DNA of 14,349 nucleotides from Burkholderiaceae bacterium (GTDB taxonomy: Bacteria; Pseudomonadota; Gammaproteobacteria; Burkholderiales; Burkholderiaceae_C), in assembly GCA_031276435.1 (NCBI GenBank), contig JAISNB010000006.1:1-14349 (forward strand), given 5' to 3'. The notes beneath the pieces were generated by a model, which ran no database searches, was not told the origin of the DNA, and was given only the letters and a program-made list of their open reading frames with translations. Shown here in pieces: positions 14,288-14,349 of the stretch. The translations under genes were made by a program, and so were the position numbers. Within the stretch, counting starts at the first letter, position 1; the number at the start of each line of letters is the position of its first letter.

Positions 14288-14349
14288 CGGCAAGCAAGCA
14301 AAAACACCCCGCTGCCCACCCCAAACGCGCGCAAGCCAGACAAGCCAGC

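Noticed and set aside
1..14349. Neisserial-type DNA uptake sequences, CRISPR repeats, tRNA genes, insertion sequences
   Set aside because: I looked for these and saw no uptake-word copies, spaced repeats, cloverleaf sequence or transposase.

Overview
The window looks like chromosomal DNA of a betaproteobacterium, most likely Burkholderiales and perhaps Comamonadaceae. The reasons are the gene order (mrcA divergent from pilMNOPQ with aroK beyond, then cyaY / lptM-lysA), high G+C in the right part, and the protein sequences. The genus is not determined. I see no tRNA, rRNA, CRISPR array, insertion sequence or phage gene.

Left part, all on the minus strand and read from right to left: pilM, pilN, pilO, pilP and pilQ encode the type IV pilus alignment subcomplex and the outer-membrane secretin. 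Stops and starts overlap or nearly touch. A sixth gene follows closely and encodes a lipoprotein of four Ig-like repeats that I cannot assign to a known pilus component. A strong hairpin terminator then closes the transcript. The start of aroK (shikimate kinase) begins 27 bases later and runs off the left edge.

Middle: a 330-base divergent control region (6452-6781) separates pilM from mrcA (PBP1a). A plausible sigma-70 promoter for mrcA lies there, and its -35 box overlaps a perfect TTGACA on the other strand. mrcA and cyaY (frataxin-like) converge and share a CTAG as both stop codons. cyaY is divergent from a compact lptM-lysA pair (LPS-assembly lipoprotein; diaminopimelate decarboxylase) with only 15 bases between the two starts.

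Right part: a two-gene unit with its own likely promoter. The first gene encodes a 638-residue membrane protein of the DUF898/YjgN type with a degenerate J-like N-terminus, a Pro/Ala/Thr linker and a very acidic insert between two membrane halves. The second, overlapping gene encodes a membrane-anchored M48 zinc peptidase.

Base composition is uneven. Two lines of the lipoprotein gene (301-360 and 541-600) each have 25 G+C of 60, whereas a line of lysA (10081-10140) has 41 of 60. The best candidates for undescribed biology are the sixth gene of the pilus operon and the J-like/DUF898 plus M48 peptidase pair. The other genes are well-known housekeeping or pilus genes.
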